Shown one piece after another: positions 12,680 through 21,192 of a stretch of 34,699 bases of DNA. Location of the stretch: NCBI GenBank assembly GCA_024694675.1, contig JAILJO010000047.1:1-34699 (forward strand), read 5' to 3'. Position 1 is the first letter of the stretch, and every line of letters begins with the position of its first letter. The DNA is from Bacteroidales bacterium (GTDB lineage Bacteria; Bacteroidota; Bacteroidia; Bacteroidales; UBA932). The notes beneath the pieces were generated by a model. That model did not search any database. It was given only the letters and a program-made list of their open reading frames with translations, and was not told the origin of the DNA. The translations under genes and the position numbers were made by a program.

Positions 12680-14368
12680 TTAATCGAATAGACTGGAAAG
12701 GTTGTTGTTTTCTTCAAAGAAAACGCCCTGACCCTCCAGGGCCTCACCCATAGTCTTGGCATAGTCGCCCGCGCTGTTGGCATAACCTGCAGCGGCGGTG
12801 GCTGCAGCCCCAGCCTCGCTGGCTGTCTCTGCTGCATTCTCCGCGGCGGCGGCCTTCTGGTTGGCAAGGATGGCGGCGTGTTCGGCGGCATCGGCATTGG
12901 AAAGCGCCTCGACTGCGGCGTGTTCGGCGGCATCAGCCCCGGCATTGGCCCTGCTGGCGGCGGCATTGGCTGCGTCTGCAGCATCCTGGGCGCCGATGAG
13001 CTGGGCAAGCAGCGTCTCACACTGGCCCTTCACTGAGATCATATCCTCCAGCGCCTGGTACACACGCTGCAGGGCGGCGGTGTATTCGTTAAGCAGCTGG
13101 GCGTCCGCAGGGGATTCCTCGTCCTCCAGAGTGATGGCGGCCTCCTCGGTGGCGGTGAAGCGGTCGTTGAGGGATTCAAAGCTCCCCTTGGCGCCGTCAA
13201 TCTGGTCCTTGGCATAGTCTCCCTGCTGCTTGGCGTAGTCGCCTTGAGTGTCGGCATATCCGGCCTTTGTGTTGGCCAGATCCGCCGCATTGTTGGCGGC
13301 GGTGGTTGCCGTGGCGGCATAGCCTGCTGCACTGGTTGCGCTCTGTGCCGCATCTGAGGCGGCTGTTGCCTGAAGGAGAGCCTGGGCGGCTGCAGCTGCG
13401 GCATCAAGAGCCTTGGAGGCGGCGTTGCCCGCTGCGGCTACAGCTTGTGAAGAGGCATTGTCCGCAGCGGTGGCCATTCTCCGGGCATTCTCTGTTGCCT
13501 CAATGGCGCCCTCAATGGCGGCAAGGCAAGCGGCGGCAGCCTGGTCGGCGGCATCCCTTGCGGTCTCGGTGGAATCCTTCACGGCCAGCAGGTCCTCTAT
13601 AGCCTGATAGGCCCGCTGCAAGCATTCCATGTATTCGTTAAGCAACTGGGCGTCTTCCGGAGTCTCTTCCTCCTCCAGGGTGACAGAAACCTCGTCCACG
13701 TGATTGAAGCGGTCGTTGAGGGATTCGTAGTCCCCCTTGGCGCCGTCAATCTGGTCCTTGGCATAGTCTCCCTGCTGCTTGGCGTAGTCTCCCCGGTCCT
13801 GCGCATAGCCGGCCTTCTGGTTGGCGAGGGTGGCGGCATCATCGGCCAGCCCCGCCTTGGTGTTGGCAAGGGTGGCGGCGTCGGTGGCTGCACCGGCTGC
13901 CGTGGTGGCATCGTCCGCTGCGTCATTGGCGGCATCTGCGGCCTCCAGGGCCTCGCGGATGGCGGCGGCCAGGATGGAAGCGTCCACATCGGCCACGTCG
14001 ATGTCCACCTCAACGGTCTCGTCCTCAACGGAAGTGGTGCCGGAGGTCTCGTCCGTGGTGGCTACGAAGGCGAATGCTTTCTTGTCATAGGTGGCCTGCT
14101 GCTCGTCATAGACCGCCGTGATCACGAGGGTCTGCACCCCCAACCACTGGTGCTCGTCGGCATCGTAATGACAGAGGAGGTTTTCGGAGTCCAGCGGGTC
14201 TATCTCCACGGTGCACTTGCCGGCGATCTGCCGTTGCGCCTCGGAGTAGATGTAGGCTTTGATTTCGGAGAGCGTGGACCAGTCGATATGGACGCCGCTG
14301 TCCGTGAGGGTGGCCCGGATGTTCACGTCAGTTCCCTGGCGAATGTTGGGAATTTGAATGGTAGGCAT
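12680..14368 (-). CDS. BppU-like N-terminus with Ala-rich coiled-coil fibre
   Basis: A 562-aa protein. The first ~115 residues form a beta domain (IQIPNIRQGTDVNIRATLTD...) like the baseplate-attaching domain of BppU-type proteins. The rest is Ala-rich and helical with many AADAA/ANTKAGYA-type repeats, expected to form a long trimeric coiled-coil fibre. A 183-residue unit is duplicated (GDYAKQQGDYAKDQIDGAKG and ESLNDRF occur twice). It probably links the tail tip to the variable 886-aa protein encoded next in the operon. Confidence 0.75.
   Translation of the reverse strand: MPTIQIPNIRQGTDVNIRATLTDSGVHIDWSTLSEIKAYIYSEAQRQIAGKCTVEIDPLDSENLLCHYDADEHQWLGVQTLVITAVYDEQQATYDKKAFAFVATTDETSGTTSVEDETVEVDIDVADVDASILAAAIREALEAADAANDAADDATTAAGAATDAATLANTKAGLADDAATLANQKAGYAQDRGDYAKQQGDYAKDQIDGAKGDYESLNDRFNHVDEVSVTLEEEETPEDAQLLNEYMECLQRAYQAIEDLLAVKDSTETARDAADQAAAACLAAIEGAIEATENARRMATAADNASSQAVAAAGNAASKALDAAAAAAQALLQATAASDAAQSATSAAGYAATATTAANNAADLANTKAGYADTQGDYAKQQGDYAKDQIDGAKGSFESLNDRFTATEEAAITLEDEESPADAQLLNEYTAALQRVYQALEDMISVKGQCETLLAQLIGAQDAADAANAAASRANAGADAAEHAAVEALSNADAAEHAAILANQKAAAAENAAETASEAGAAATAAAGYANSAGDYAKTMGEALEGQGVFFEENNNLSSLFD
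13156..13240. repeat. Internal fibre-gene repeat, copy 1
   Basis: About 85 bp nearly identical to 13705-13789, offset 549 bp (183 codons). It encodes the GDYAKQQGDYAKDQIDGAKG ... ESLNDRF stretch. The surrounding sequence between the copies is related but more diverged. Confidence 0.85.
13705..13789. repeat. Internal fibre-gene repeat, copy 2
   Basis: Partner of 13156-13240; the in-frame 549-bp offset preserves the coiled-coil register and would allow fibre length to change by recombination. Confidence 0.85.
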
Positions 14369-14380
14369 AGTCGGAAAGTA

Positions 14381-14653
14381 TTAGAACCACCACATATTCA
14401 GGAGGACGAAGGACTGCGCCAGAAGACCGCCGAGGCAAGTAGCGGCAAAGTCCCACCATTCCCACTGATCCGTGGTCCACTGGTCGAAGAACTCCTTGAT
14501 GAATCCCGCAAAGATGGCGGGCACGATGACTGCCTTCATCCCCAGCGCAAGGCCGAAGAAGGCGGCAATGATGAAACCGGCTACAAAGTGCAGTTTCTTG
14601 TCGACAGGGATTCCCAGAATCCAAGCGATGATCTTATCCCATATCTTTCTCAT
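14381..14653 (-). CDS. Holin-like membrane protein
   Basis: A start at MRKIWDKII gives 90 aa, overlapping the previous stop by ATGA. It has hydrophobic segments at about residues 20-50 (KLHFVAGFIIAAFFGLALG, then VIVPAIFAGFIKEFF) and about 70-88, and an aromatic-rich connecting loop. Proteins of this kind recur beside endolysins in Bacteroidales prophages and resemble DUF2279/YfiM-type sequences. Placed in a lysis cluster with a spanin-like and an endolysin-like gene, holin is the best guess, not proven. Confidence 0.6.
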   Translation of the reverse strand: MRKIWDKIIAWILGIPVDKKLHFVAGFIIAAFFGLALGMKAVIVPAIFAGFIKEFFDQWTTDQWEWWDFAATCLGGLLAQSFVLLNMWWF

Positions 14654-15114
14654 ATCTTGAAAATTTGATTGTTTTTTCTGCGGACCAGAAGGACGATGCA
14701 TACTGCAAGAGCCCCCACAAGCCAAGGAAATGCCCCGATTTCGGCCTTTCTTACCGCGGATAGGGGTTTCTCTACCTCAACGGTGCGGATGCTCTCCACG
14801 GCCACGGAATCAATGCGGACCTTGTAGAAGGTGTCCACCTTCACGCGGTCTCTCCAGCGCCACTTCTCCACGTACTTATAGACCGTATCGCCCTTCTCCT
14901 TGATGAAGATGGAATCACGGTCATAGAACCGCACCGAATCCCTCACCACCACTATCACTGAATCATGCTGGACTTGCTGGCCGTGATGCAGATACTCCCA
15001 CGCCTTGGGATTGCATCCGGTAAGAAGCAGCAGCGCAACGATAATGGCGGCCGCCAGGGGAAGAAGGTTCTCCCACGGCTGACGATCCTGCGGATATTGG
15101 CTCTGTGCGCTCAT
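14650..15114 (-). CDS. Candidate unimolecular spanin (lipoprotein with C-terminal TM)
   Basis: A start at MSAQSQYPQD gives 154 aa (ATGA overlap with the endolysin-like gene). A hydrophobic signal (about 17-33) ends in the lipobox LLTGC, with the lipidated Cys at about residue 34. The middle is a beta-rich, charged periplasmic domain (VVVRDSVRFYDRDSIFI...). A C-terminal transmembrane helix lies at about 128-146, followed by RRKNN. An outer-membrane lipid anchor and an inner-membrane anchor in one chain define u-spanins such as T1 gp11, which fuse the two membranes during lysis. Confidence 0.65.
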   Translation of the reverse strand: MSAQSQYPQDRQPWENLLPLAAAIIVALLLLTGCNPKAWEYLHHGQQVQHDSVIVVVRDSVRFYDRDSIFIKEKGDTVYKYVEKWRWRDRVKVDTFYKVRIDSVAVESIRTVEVEKPLSAVRKAEIGAFPWLVGALAVCIVLLVRRKNNQIFKI

Positions 15115-15575
15115 TCTATCGTGATCTGCATAGGTTCGCCCCTTTGGTAAGCGGGCATTACATACTTGTCCATCCATTCACAGTAGCGCTTGACGGAATT
15201 CACCAGCGCCCCGGTCTTCTTGTTCTCGCCGATAAGAGGGCAGCCATCGGTGTCGGCAGCGGTGTTGCCCGGGTGGATCCTGACTCCGGAAAAGCCTTTC
15301 ACGTCCAGGATCTCCGGCACCAGACCATTGTACTTCTTGCACCAGCTGCGGCTCTTGAACTTTTCGGACTTGGAGAGCACCATCCTGTAGGTCCCCTTGG
15401 GGATTGCGGTGCGGCCGAAGATCTTGACAATCTTGATGGCCGCCGTGGTCCACTTGTCAGTGAGTCCGCGGTCCTTGTCCTCCAGGGATTCATAGAAGCG
15501 CTCACCGTTGGTATAGAAGCGGCCGATGGTGTAGTCGTTCTTCGGGTAAACCCTTTTAATTGTCACCTGTAGCAT
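15111..15575 (-). CDS. DUF5675-like endolysin candidate
   Basis: A 154-aa protein with the DUF5675 signature: KGTYRMVLSKSEKF, then GVRIHPGNTAADTDGCPLIGE (about residues 95-115). The conserved His and Cys resemble the His/Cys pair of L,D-transpeptidase-like folds. DUF5675 proteins are common in lysis positions of Bacteroidales prophages and are presumed peptidoglycan-active. No signal peptide is seen, so it would need a holin. The catalytic role is inferred from family and context. Confidence 0.7.
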   Translation of the reverse strand: MLQVTIKRVYPKNDYTIGRFYTNGERFYESLEDKDRGLTDKWTTAAIKIVKIFGRTAIPKGTYRMVLSKSEKFKSRSWCKKYNGLVPEILDVKGFSGVRIHPGNTAADTDGCPLIGENKKTGALVNSVKRYCEWMDKYVMPAYQRGEPMQITIE

Positions 15576-15577
15576 CT

Positions 15578-15946
15578 CTATTTCTTCTTGGGTGCAAACT
15601 TTCCGTCTTTACTGCGAGGCTGGAGGAGATCCGGACGAATCTCAAGGACGGCCTTGCGCAAGGTGGCATTCTCGTCCCGGAGCCTCTCGTTCTCCTCGCG
15701 GACCTCGCGGACCTCGGCACGTAGTTCGTTGACCTGAGTACGGAGGTCTTCGATTGTGGGTTTGTAGATGTCGTCCACGAGTTGCTTGATGGTTTCAATC
15801 TGTTCCTTCTTGGCCTCGGCTTCCGCCTTCTTGGCGTTTGCGTCCTCCTGTTTCACCCGGGCCTTGATGGTCAGGAGTCTGGAGACCCAGCCGCCCACGA
15901 CGGCTGCTCCAACGATTTCGGCAATTTGTACTAAATCCATGGTCAA
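15578..15946 (-). CDS. Membrane-anchored coiled-coil protein, 122 aa
   Basis: The N-terminus has a transmembrane segment (about residues 8-26, AEIVGAAVVGGWVSRLL). Then comes a long Glu/Lys/Arg-rich coiled coil (about 35-105, ELRAEVREVREENERLRDEN) and a basic tail. It is the first gene of the lysis cluster, 2 bp before the endolysin-like gene. Rz-like i-spanin or holin-accessory roles would fit the topology; the function is not established. MDLVQIAE two codons in is an alternative start. Confidence 0.65.
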   Translation of the reverse strand: MTMDLVQIAEIVGAAVVGGWVSRLLTIKARVKQEDANAKKAEAEAKKEQIETIKQLVDDIYKPTIEDLRTQVNELRAEVREVREENERLRDENATLRKAVLEIRPDLLQPRSKDGKFAPKKK

Positions 15947-15973
15947 GTATGTTTAAGTTTCAATCTTTTTGTC

Positions 15974-16081
15974 TATCTTTGTAATGGCTCAGCTTTCCAT
16001 CGGAGGCGAGTCCATTACTTCAGCCTTCCATCGGAGGCGAGTGTATAGGCCCAGCCTTCCATCGGAGGCGGGTCCTTTTTT
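15974..16081 (+). ncRNA. Possible small plus-strand RNA of three tandem hairpins
   Basis: A TAnnTTTG-type -7 element (TATCTTTG, 15974-15981) is followed by three 22-bp repeats (15990, 16021, 16052; period 31 bp) with consensus CAGCCTTCCATCGGAGGCGAGT, then a T run at 16076-16081. Each repeat can fold as GCC-T-TCC / GGA-GGC. The one variant copy (GCTTTCC) keeps pairing as a G-U wobble only in the plus-strand RNA. No plus-strand gene is present. The interval separates the tail-tip gene from the lysis genes on minus. A weak -33 element is the main doubt. Confidence 0.45.
15990..16073. repeat. Three tandem hairpin repeats (22-bp unit, 31-bp period)
   Basis: Units at 15990-16011, 16021-16042 and 16052-16073 differ at one or two positions, while the 9-bp spacers are unrelated. 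Conserved units with free spacers suggest selection on the hairpin itself. Confidence 0.85.
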
Positions 16082-18728
16082 AATGCACCGGCCCTATTAT
16101 AGGTTGCAGCTGAATTCCTATTGTCCTGCCACTCGTCTTCCTGTTTATGTGTACCCTGAAAGGAGCCACCTCACTGTAAATGTATCTTGGTACCTCTTGA
16201 ATCTCCCGCGTGGTTTCCACAGCAGTTCCAACCACCATATTAGCCCAAGCCGGATTCTCGTACCTTATCGCAATGCCGAAGAGGCGGGAGCGCTTTTTCA
16301 CCACCCATGCGGTCTGCGCGGAGTCGTATGTCAATCTGAATCCGAAATCCTGGCCCAACGTGGTATTCTGCTCATAAGTAGCGAGTGTCATTGCCTCCAT
16401 CTGCGCCACGGAATAGGAAGGAGACTTCACACATTTGTTCAGTATGAACTGACGGATGTCGTCCAGCGTGATTGTGGCGCCGCTGAAGGTGAGCGGTGCA
16501 GTGGTTGCGTGCTTACCGCGTAACTCACCCCAACCGCTGCGGTAGTTAGATTGAGTATGCCCGCCCTGATCTAATGAGCGGAAACGTCCCCTCCTCTTGT
16601 CCCATACCATAAGCACGCACCCTGGATTAAGGGTTGTGTTTCCAATCAGGGGATGGGATACTCTCAAATAGGGCGTAATTTTGGGACTGCCCGTATCGCG
16701 GTCATAACCTCGGTATATTTTGAGAGTGGGGGCTTGAAGCGCCACGCCCAGAGAGCTCAAGTCTGCGGCGGATGCCGGGGTATATCCCAGCGCCGCCACC
16801 ACCATTGCTGAAGTGATTCCGGTGAGGTATCCCTGGGCGGTTACCCACTGCTGGACTTCGGCCATGGATACACCACCGCCGCTTGCACCACCGCCGCCAC
16901 CTGAAGATGATCCTCCGGAGGTCCCGCCTGTGATTTCCCTCACAACTTCACTATCCACGGTAAGGCTCACAGCTGGCAGAGACAGCGCGGAGAAGGAAAC
17001 CTCATCGGCCGCAATGTCCCACTCGTAAGTCTCCACAAAGTGGTCAATGGTGGTCTTGAGGACGAAGGGGAGATTTGTCATTCCTGAAGGGAGGTCAAGT
17101 TTCCCCTCTGTCCGGATTCTCTCGTCAGCTATGGAGATTGCATGGCCAAGTGCGGTGAGGGAAAGAAAATCGCGGCCTGTAATCCAGTGGCTATCCGTGA
17201 ATGAAGTATCCGCGACATCGGAAGTATTAAGCCAAATACCCTGAATCGCACGGATATGGATGACGTCTTCGGTAATTCTGCCGCCAATGAGTTCAAGGGT
17301 TTCACCATCACCCCTGGCGCCATTGTTTATGTTGATAATATCCTCATAGCCCTTGTTATAGAGTTCCACCGTCAGGGCGGCGGCATACACTCTCACATAG
17401 TCCCCACCGAAATAGATCTGCAGGGCGCCGGCGTAATCCGCGCCAAGGCCAGTGATGTTCCATTCATAGGTGGAAGCGGCCTCAACACACCCATCTTCGA
17501 AGTTACCATTGTCAGTAGGAGATTCAGGACTCAGCGAGTCAATGGTTGAAGGAGCTGTGTCCCTCCAGGCGCCGTTATACCACCACATGGTGGGATTTGC
17601 TGAGTTTGTGGGGATAAACTTCGCCCAGCAGGCAATGCGGGGATGGGGACTCAGTATTGTGGCGCCCCTGGAAGAATACACCCGGGCTGAAACAATAAGG
17701 GCGTTGGTGAGTTTCTTCACCGAAATGGTCTGAGCAATCTGTCCCCATATATGAGAATCGGGATCAAAAGAGCTTACCTTACCCAAGGCATAGCCTCCAA
17801 GGTTATCCACATCATATATTACCCTATATGGATGCTCTGAGTCATTGTTCGTGCCCCATACACTCTCCGTTGCCATATTTGGGTTTAGGAACATATTGGC
17901 AAGGTGCCAGGGCATCTGGAGTTTAATGCTGCGTTTTGCCGGCTCAATCTTGGTGGAAAGGTGGCCGATGGGCCACATCTGCGCCACTCCCATTTGACCG
18001 GCAGTCGTCCTCACGACTTCAGAGGTAGACGATACGGTTCCAGAAGTGGAAATGGTAATCTCCTCAAGGGATCCGGTCGATACCATCGTCACGTCCGTTT
18101 CCCTCACCATGTACCACTTGTCCTTGTACTGCGTAATGGTCATGTGCAGGGAGTCCAGCAGTCGCGTCAGGACGTCATAGTACGTCTCCTCCTCCATGAA
18201 GTCCAAATTGATCCGGTGGCTGAAGAAGTTGGAAGGGGATGATTGCACTACAGCCAGCTGACTGATGATCCGGAAGGGCAGCGAGAGTCCGGTCACGGAA
18301 AGAAGGTCGCTCAGTATGGTCTTGAGCGCCTTCAATCCCTGCGCCGTGTATTTATACAGTTTAAGTTCACCGAGGCCGTCAGTGGCCACGATTTGCACGT
18401 CATAGGGCGGAGCTATAGAGGGTTCGCTGTAGAGCTCCGGAGACACGAATCCTTCCCATACCAAAGTACCTCCGCGGTAGAGCAGCACCTTCCATTCCTT
18501 GGGATTGGAGGTATACATCTCTGCAAACTCACCGTCCACGTGGCACTCCGCGTACAACTCCAGGGAGGTTCCGCAGATTGGGCCGTTCTTCTTCTTCACC
18601 AACTTGGGAGAGCGCCCCAGCGGCCGCTGAATCACCGCGCCGCTGTATCCATCCTTCTGGATATGGATCTGATGCTCCACGCCATGACTGGAGTTGAACT
18701 TGAACAGGTATTTCGTTGCGAATGCCAT
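16080..18728 (-). CDS. Tail tip / tail-associated structural protein
   Basis: An 882-aa protein encoded right after the tape measure, the place of distal tail/tip proteins. The N-terminal ~150 residues (KYLFKFNSSHGVEHQIHIQKDGYSG...) resemble the start of tip proteins in Bacteroidales prophages. A Gly/Ser-rich linker (SGGSSSGGGGGASGGG) sits at about residue 650, followed by VVAALGYTPAS, a motif common at junctions of phage tail fibres. The remainder is beta-rich. It probably closes the tail tube and holds the fibre proteins. Confidence 0.75.
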   Translation of the reverse strand: MAFATKYLFKFNSSHGVEHQIHIQKDGYSGAVIQRPLGRSPKLVKKKNGPICGTSLELYAECHVDGEFAEMYTSNPKEWKVLLYRGGTLVWEGFVSPELYSEPSIAPPYDVQIVATDGLGELKLYKYTAQGLKALKTILSDLLSVTGLSLPFRIISQLAVVQSSPSNFFSHRINLDFMEEETYYDVLTRLLDSLHMTITQYKDKWYMVRETDVTMVSTGSLEEITISTSGTVSSTSEVVRTTAGQMGVAQMWPIGHLSTKIEPAKRSIKLQMPWHLANMFLNPNMATESVWGTNNDSEHPYRVIYDVDNLGGYALGKVSSFDPDSHIWGQIAQTISVKKLTNALIVSARVYSSRGATILSPHPRIACWAKFIPTNSANPTMWWYNGAWRDTAPSTIDSLSPESPTDNGNFEDGCVEAASTYEWNITGLGADYAGALQIYFGGDYVRVYAAALTVELYNKGYEDIININNGARGDGETLELIGGRITEDVIHIRAIQGIWLNTSDVADTSFTDSHWITGRDFLSLTALGHAISIADERIRTEGKLDLPSGMTNLPFVLKTTIDHFVETYEWDIAADEVSFSALSLPAVSLTVDSEVVREITGGTSGGSSSGGGGGASGGGVSMAEVQQWVTAQGYLTGITSAMVVAALGYTPASAADLSSLGVALQAPTLKIYRGYDRDTGSPKITPYLRVSHPLIGNTTLNPGCVLMVWDKRRGRFRSLDQGGHTQSNYRSGWGELRGKHATTAPLTFSGATITLDDIRQFILNKCVKSPSYSVAQMEAMTLATYEQNTTLGQDFGFRLTYDSAQTAWVVKKRSRLFGIAIRYENPAWANMVVGTAVETTREIQEVPRYIYSEVAPFRVHINRKTSGRTIGIQLQPIIGPVH

Positions 18729-18731
18729 AGC

Positions 18732-20495
18732 TTACGTGGTGTAGAAGGTTTTCTTGTTGGAGTTGTTTATAACGGCCACCAGCTGGTCTCCGTCTGCCTG
18801 AAGAGTACCGGTGACGTTCACCGTCACCTCGCGGCCCTCGAAGTCGCTCACCATTGAAGACGATGTGGACGAGTAGGAACCCATACTGGAAGAGTAGTTG
18901 CCGGAGGCGATATTAGACATTCCCGCCTTTACGGCAGAACCCAGCATCACAAGGGCGGTACCGGCAGCTATCGCCAACATAGCGCCGCCAGTGGATAGTG
19001 ATTGAAGGGATGCCTTTATACCAAGGGACGCAGTACCGGCTTCGATTGCTATCTTACCAATAGCTATTGCCATATCTCCAAAGGCCGATACCGCCGCGTT
19101 GGCGAAGTTCTGCCACCCATTCTCTCCAGTGGCAAGGTCTCCCATCAACGTGCCGACAGCCTCCGTCAGGGTTTCAAAGGTGCCGATTATGGTGCTCTTT
19201 ATCTGCTCGGCAGCATCTTGAGCAATTCCATTTAGCTTTTCGGAGTCGAGCTCAAGGCCGACCTCAACGCTCATACCAGCAAATTCAGTCTGCACAAGAC
19301 TCTTGAAAGTAGTGACCTCAACAGGAGGGATTGTCAAGCCGACAGGGAGTTCAATCTTGTTGTTGAGGGCCGGCAACTCCACCTTGGGCATAGTAACATT
19401 CAAGATTTCGCGGTCCGCCATCACTCGCAGCATCTGGTCCGCTTCAGCAGCAAGGGCATCTACTGACTTCTGACGCTCTGCTGCCTCTTTTGCTGCCTCT
19501 TTTGCTGCGGACTCTGCCGCCTTGGCCGTTGCAGCGGCGCCCTCGTTTTCGATCTGCTGAATCTGCGTCCGAATCTTGAAGGTTTCCTGGGTAAACTTGT
19601 TCTCTTGCTGATAGTAAGCAACCACAGCCTGCTCCAACTTCTCACGGTGCTTATCACCCATCTTGGTTACATAAGCGTAGGCGAGACGGAGATTTTCCTC
19701 TAAGCCCGCATTGCGGGCATTGGCCATTGCAGTCTTACCCAAATAGCTGTCTAATCCTCCACTCTTTGCGATAGTCTCCGCAGCAGAGAGGAAGGATTCT
19801 CCCTGCTCAGTGCCCAGCCATTTGAAGAATTCCAGGTACTTCTTGCGCATCGCGGCAAGCTGGGCATCGGTGCGGTTCTCCATATTGACTCCCATCTTCT
19901 GCATATAGTAGTCAATAGTGGTGTCGCTTACCCTTGCAAGTCCGCGAGTAGGGTTCTTCTCCAGCTGCTGATATATCTTGAGCAACTCCCTGCCGGCAGT
20001 CACCCTTTCCTGATCGGAGAGGGAGGTGTCTTTCATCTTGAGCTTCAGGGCGTCAATCTTATCCAGCTGCTGGGCCAGGGCGATGTTGTAAGCGGTGCCA
20101 ATCTCGCCCATTGCATCCACTGCATCATACAAGTCGTGAGCAAGGCTGATTGCCTCGCCCATATTACTGAAGAAGTTGGAGAAATCAAGGCTGACAATGG
20201 ATGTTTTGAAGGTATCGAAGGCCGCAGACATACCTTCACAAGTGCGTCCCCAAGTGTCAGCCAGCACCTGATTCTGGTTCTTGAGGTCATTAAGAGCCTT
20301 TGCAACTACCTTGATAGCGGCAACCACGCCGGCCATAACAACGGTGGCCTTGCCGAAGGATGCAATCATCTGTCCGGCTGCGGAATTAGCATCCACACCC
20401 AGCTGTTTGAGAGCGTCTTTTACCTTCTTTGAACCTTTCTCAAAGTCCCCGGTGTCGGCGCCGATGCCGATTTTCATTTTGGGCTCTTTTGCCAT
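18732..20495 (-). CDS. Tail tape measure protein
   Basis: A 587-aa protein beginning with a tape-measure-like motif (MKIGIGADTGDFEKGSKKVKDAL). Two hydrophobic stretches lie near residues 50-70 (ATVVMAGVVAAIKVVA) and 500-525 (AMLAIAAGTALVMLG), with long helical, Lys/Glu/Ala-rich segments between (EAAKEAAERQKSV). It follows the tail assembly chaperones directly, as expected. The length predicts a short tail, roughly 90 nm at about 0.15 nm per residue. Confidence 0.88.
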   Translation of the reverse strand: MAKEPKMKIGIGADTGDFEKGSKKVKDALKQLGVDANSAAGQMIASFGKATVVMAGVVAAIKVVAKALNDLKNQNQVLADTWGRTCEGMSAAFDTFKTSIVSLDFSNFFSNMGEAISLAHDLYDAVDAMGEIGTAYNIALAQQLDKIDALKLKMKDTSLSDQERVTAGRELLKIYQQLEKNPTRGLARVSDTTIDYYMQKMGVNMENRTDAQLAAMRKKYLEFFKWLGTEQGESFLSAAETIAKSGGLDSYLGKTAMANARNAGLEENLRLAYAYVTKMGDKHREKLEQAVVAYYQQENKFTQETFKIRTQIQQIENEGAAATAKAAESAAKEAAKEAAERQKSVDALAAEADQMLRVMADREILNVTMPKVELPALNNKIELPVGLTIPPVEVTTFKSLVQTEFAGMSVEVGLELDSEKLNGIAQDAAEQIKSTIIGTFETLTEAVGTLMGDLATGENGWQNFANAAVSAFGDMAIAIGKIAIEAGTASLGIKASLQSLSTGGAMLAIAAGTALVMLGSAVKAGMSNIASGNYSSSMGSYSSTSSSMVSDFEGREVTVNVTGTLQADGDQLVAVINNSNKKTFYTT

Positions 20496-20496
20496 A

Positions 20497-20784
20497 TCAC
20501 TTCCTGTGCTTTTGGTTTATCCTTTCAAGGAATGCCTTGGCCTCCTTTGCCTGTTCTTCTTTGGAGAGGGCGGCCAGGCGCTCCGCCTCTTCATTGCTCG
20601 GCTCTTCTTCGTCCCAGGGGAGGGGAAGGAACTTCCGCACGTCCTTTATCTGGTCTTTAGCCTTCAGTTGTATATTAAAAAGGCGGACTCCCACTGCACG
20701 GATCACCTCCGCAACGTGGCGCCGGTCCGCCTCCTTATCTGCCTGCCACGCTATAAGCGCCTCCCAGAATTCGCCTGGGCGCAT
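20497..20784 (-). CDS. Tail assembly chaperone, second part (frameshift product C-terminus)
   Basis: The track ORF is 95 aa from an internal ATG, but the same frame stays open upstream to the poly-A run in the 111-aa gene. The upstream part encodes the conserved chaperone motif RLGLSPSEFYL just before MRPGEFWEALIAW. This shows that the real product is made by -1 frameshifting: about 106 residues of the first gene, then 30 newly read codons, then these 95 (231 aa in total). Initiation at 20784 is therefore doubtful. Confidence 0.8.
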   Translation of the reverse strand: MRPGEFWEALIAWQADKEADRRHVAEVIRAVGVRLFNIQLKAKDQIKDVRKFLPLPWDEEEPSNEEAERLAALSKEEQAKEAKAFLERINQKHRK

Positions 20785-20855
20785 CAGATAGAACTCTGAC
20801 GGAGAGAGGCCCAGCCGGCTGATCGCCCAGCCGCGGACCTGTCCCAGCCTGAGCG

Positions 20856-21191
20856 TTATTTTCCCCCTTGACTTTTTTTTTCCTCCTTCTCGGCCTCTAA
20901 CGCAGCTGCGCTCTGGTGGATATATATCTCCATGAACTTGTTCACGTGGAGGGGCCGGATCATAGCACCAAGGTCAAGGGCCGTGAGGTGAATATCATGG
21001 CCTTCCAGACGCTCGCCCTCATTGATTGCAGCAGCCATCAGGGGAGTGATGTCCGTTGCTTTCATATTGGTTATTTCGGAAAGGCCCTCAAGGGAGTCCC
21101 TGCCAACTGCCACGAGGTAGTTCACAAGGGCATTCCAGTTCACCTCAACGCGGTACTCTTTGCCGCCGATAGTTATGAAGGATTTCTCCAT
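20856..21191 (-). CDS. Tail assembly chaperone, first part (gpG-like)
   Basis: A 111-aa protein lying between the tail-tube genes and the tape measure. It starts MEKSFITIGGKEYRVEVNWNALVNYLVAVG, has a helical middle, and ends in a charged tail (EAEKEEKKSQGGK) encoded over the slippery run. Its place and the frameshift site are those of gpG of lambda and of similar chaperones in many siphophages. It binds and stabilises the tape measure during tail assembly and is not expected in the virion. Confidence 0.82.
   Translation of the reverse strand: MEKSFITIGGKEYRVEVNWNALVNYLVAVGRDSLEGLSEITNMKATDITPLMAAAINEGERLEGHDIHLTALDLGAMIRPLHVNKFMEIYIHQSAAALEAEKEEKKSQGGK
20873..20881 (-). other. -1 ribosomal frameshift site (A9 run)
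   Basis: On the minus strand the gene reads GAG GAA AAA AAA AGT. The heptamer A-AAA-AAA is a canonical slippery sequence. Slipping back one base leads into the open frame of the second chaperone part and bypasses the TAA at 20856. Confidence 0.8.
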
Positions 21192-21192
21192 A

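Noticed and set aside
12798-14090. Ala-rich plus-strand ORFs and repeats resembling a CRISPR-like array
   Set aside because: The periodicity comes from codon repeats of the Ala-rich fibre protein on the minus strand; there are no equal-length direct repeats with unique spacers and no cas genes.
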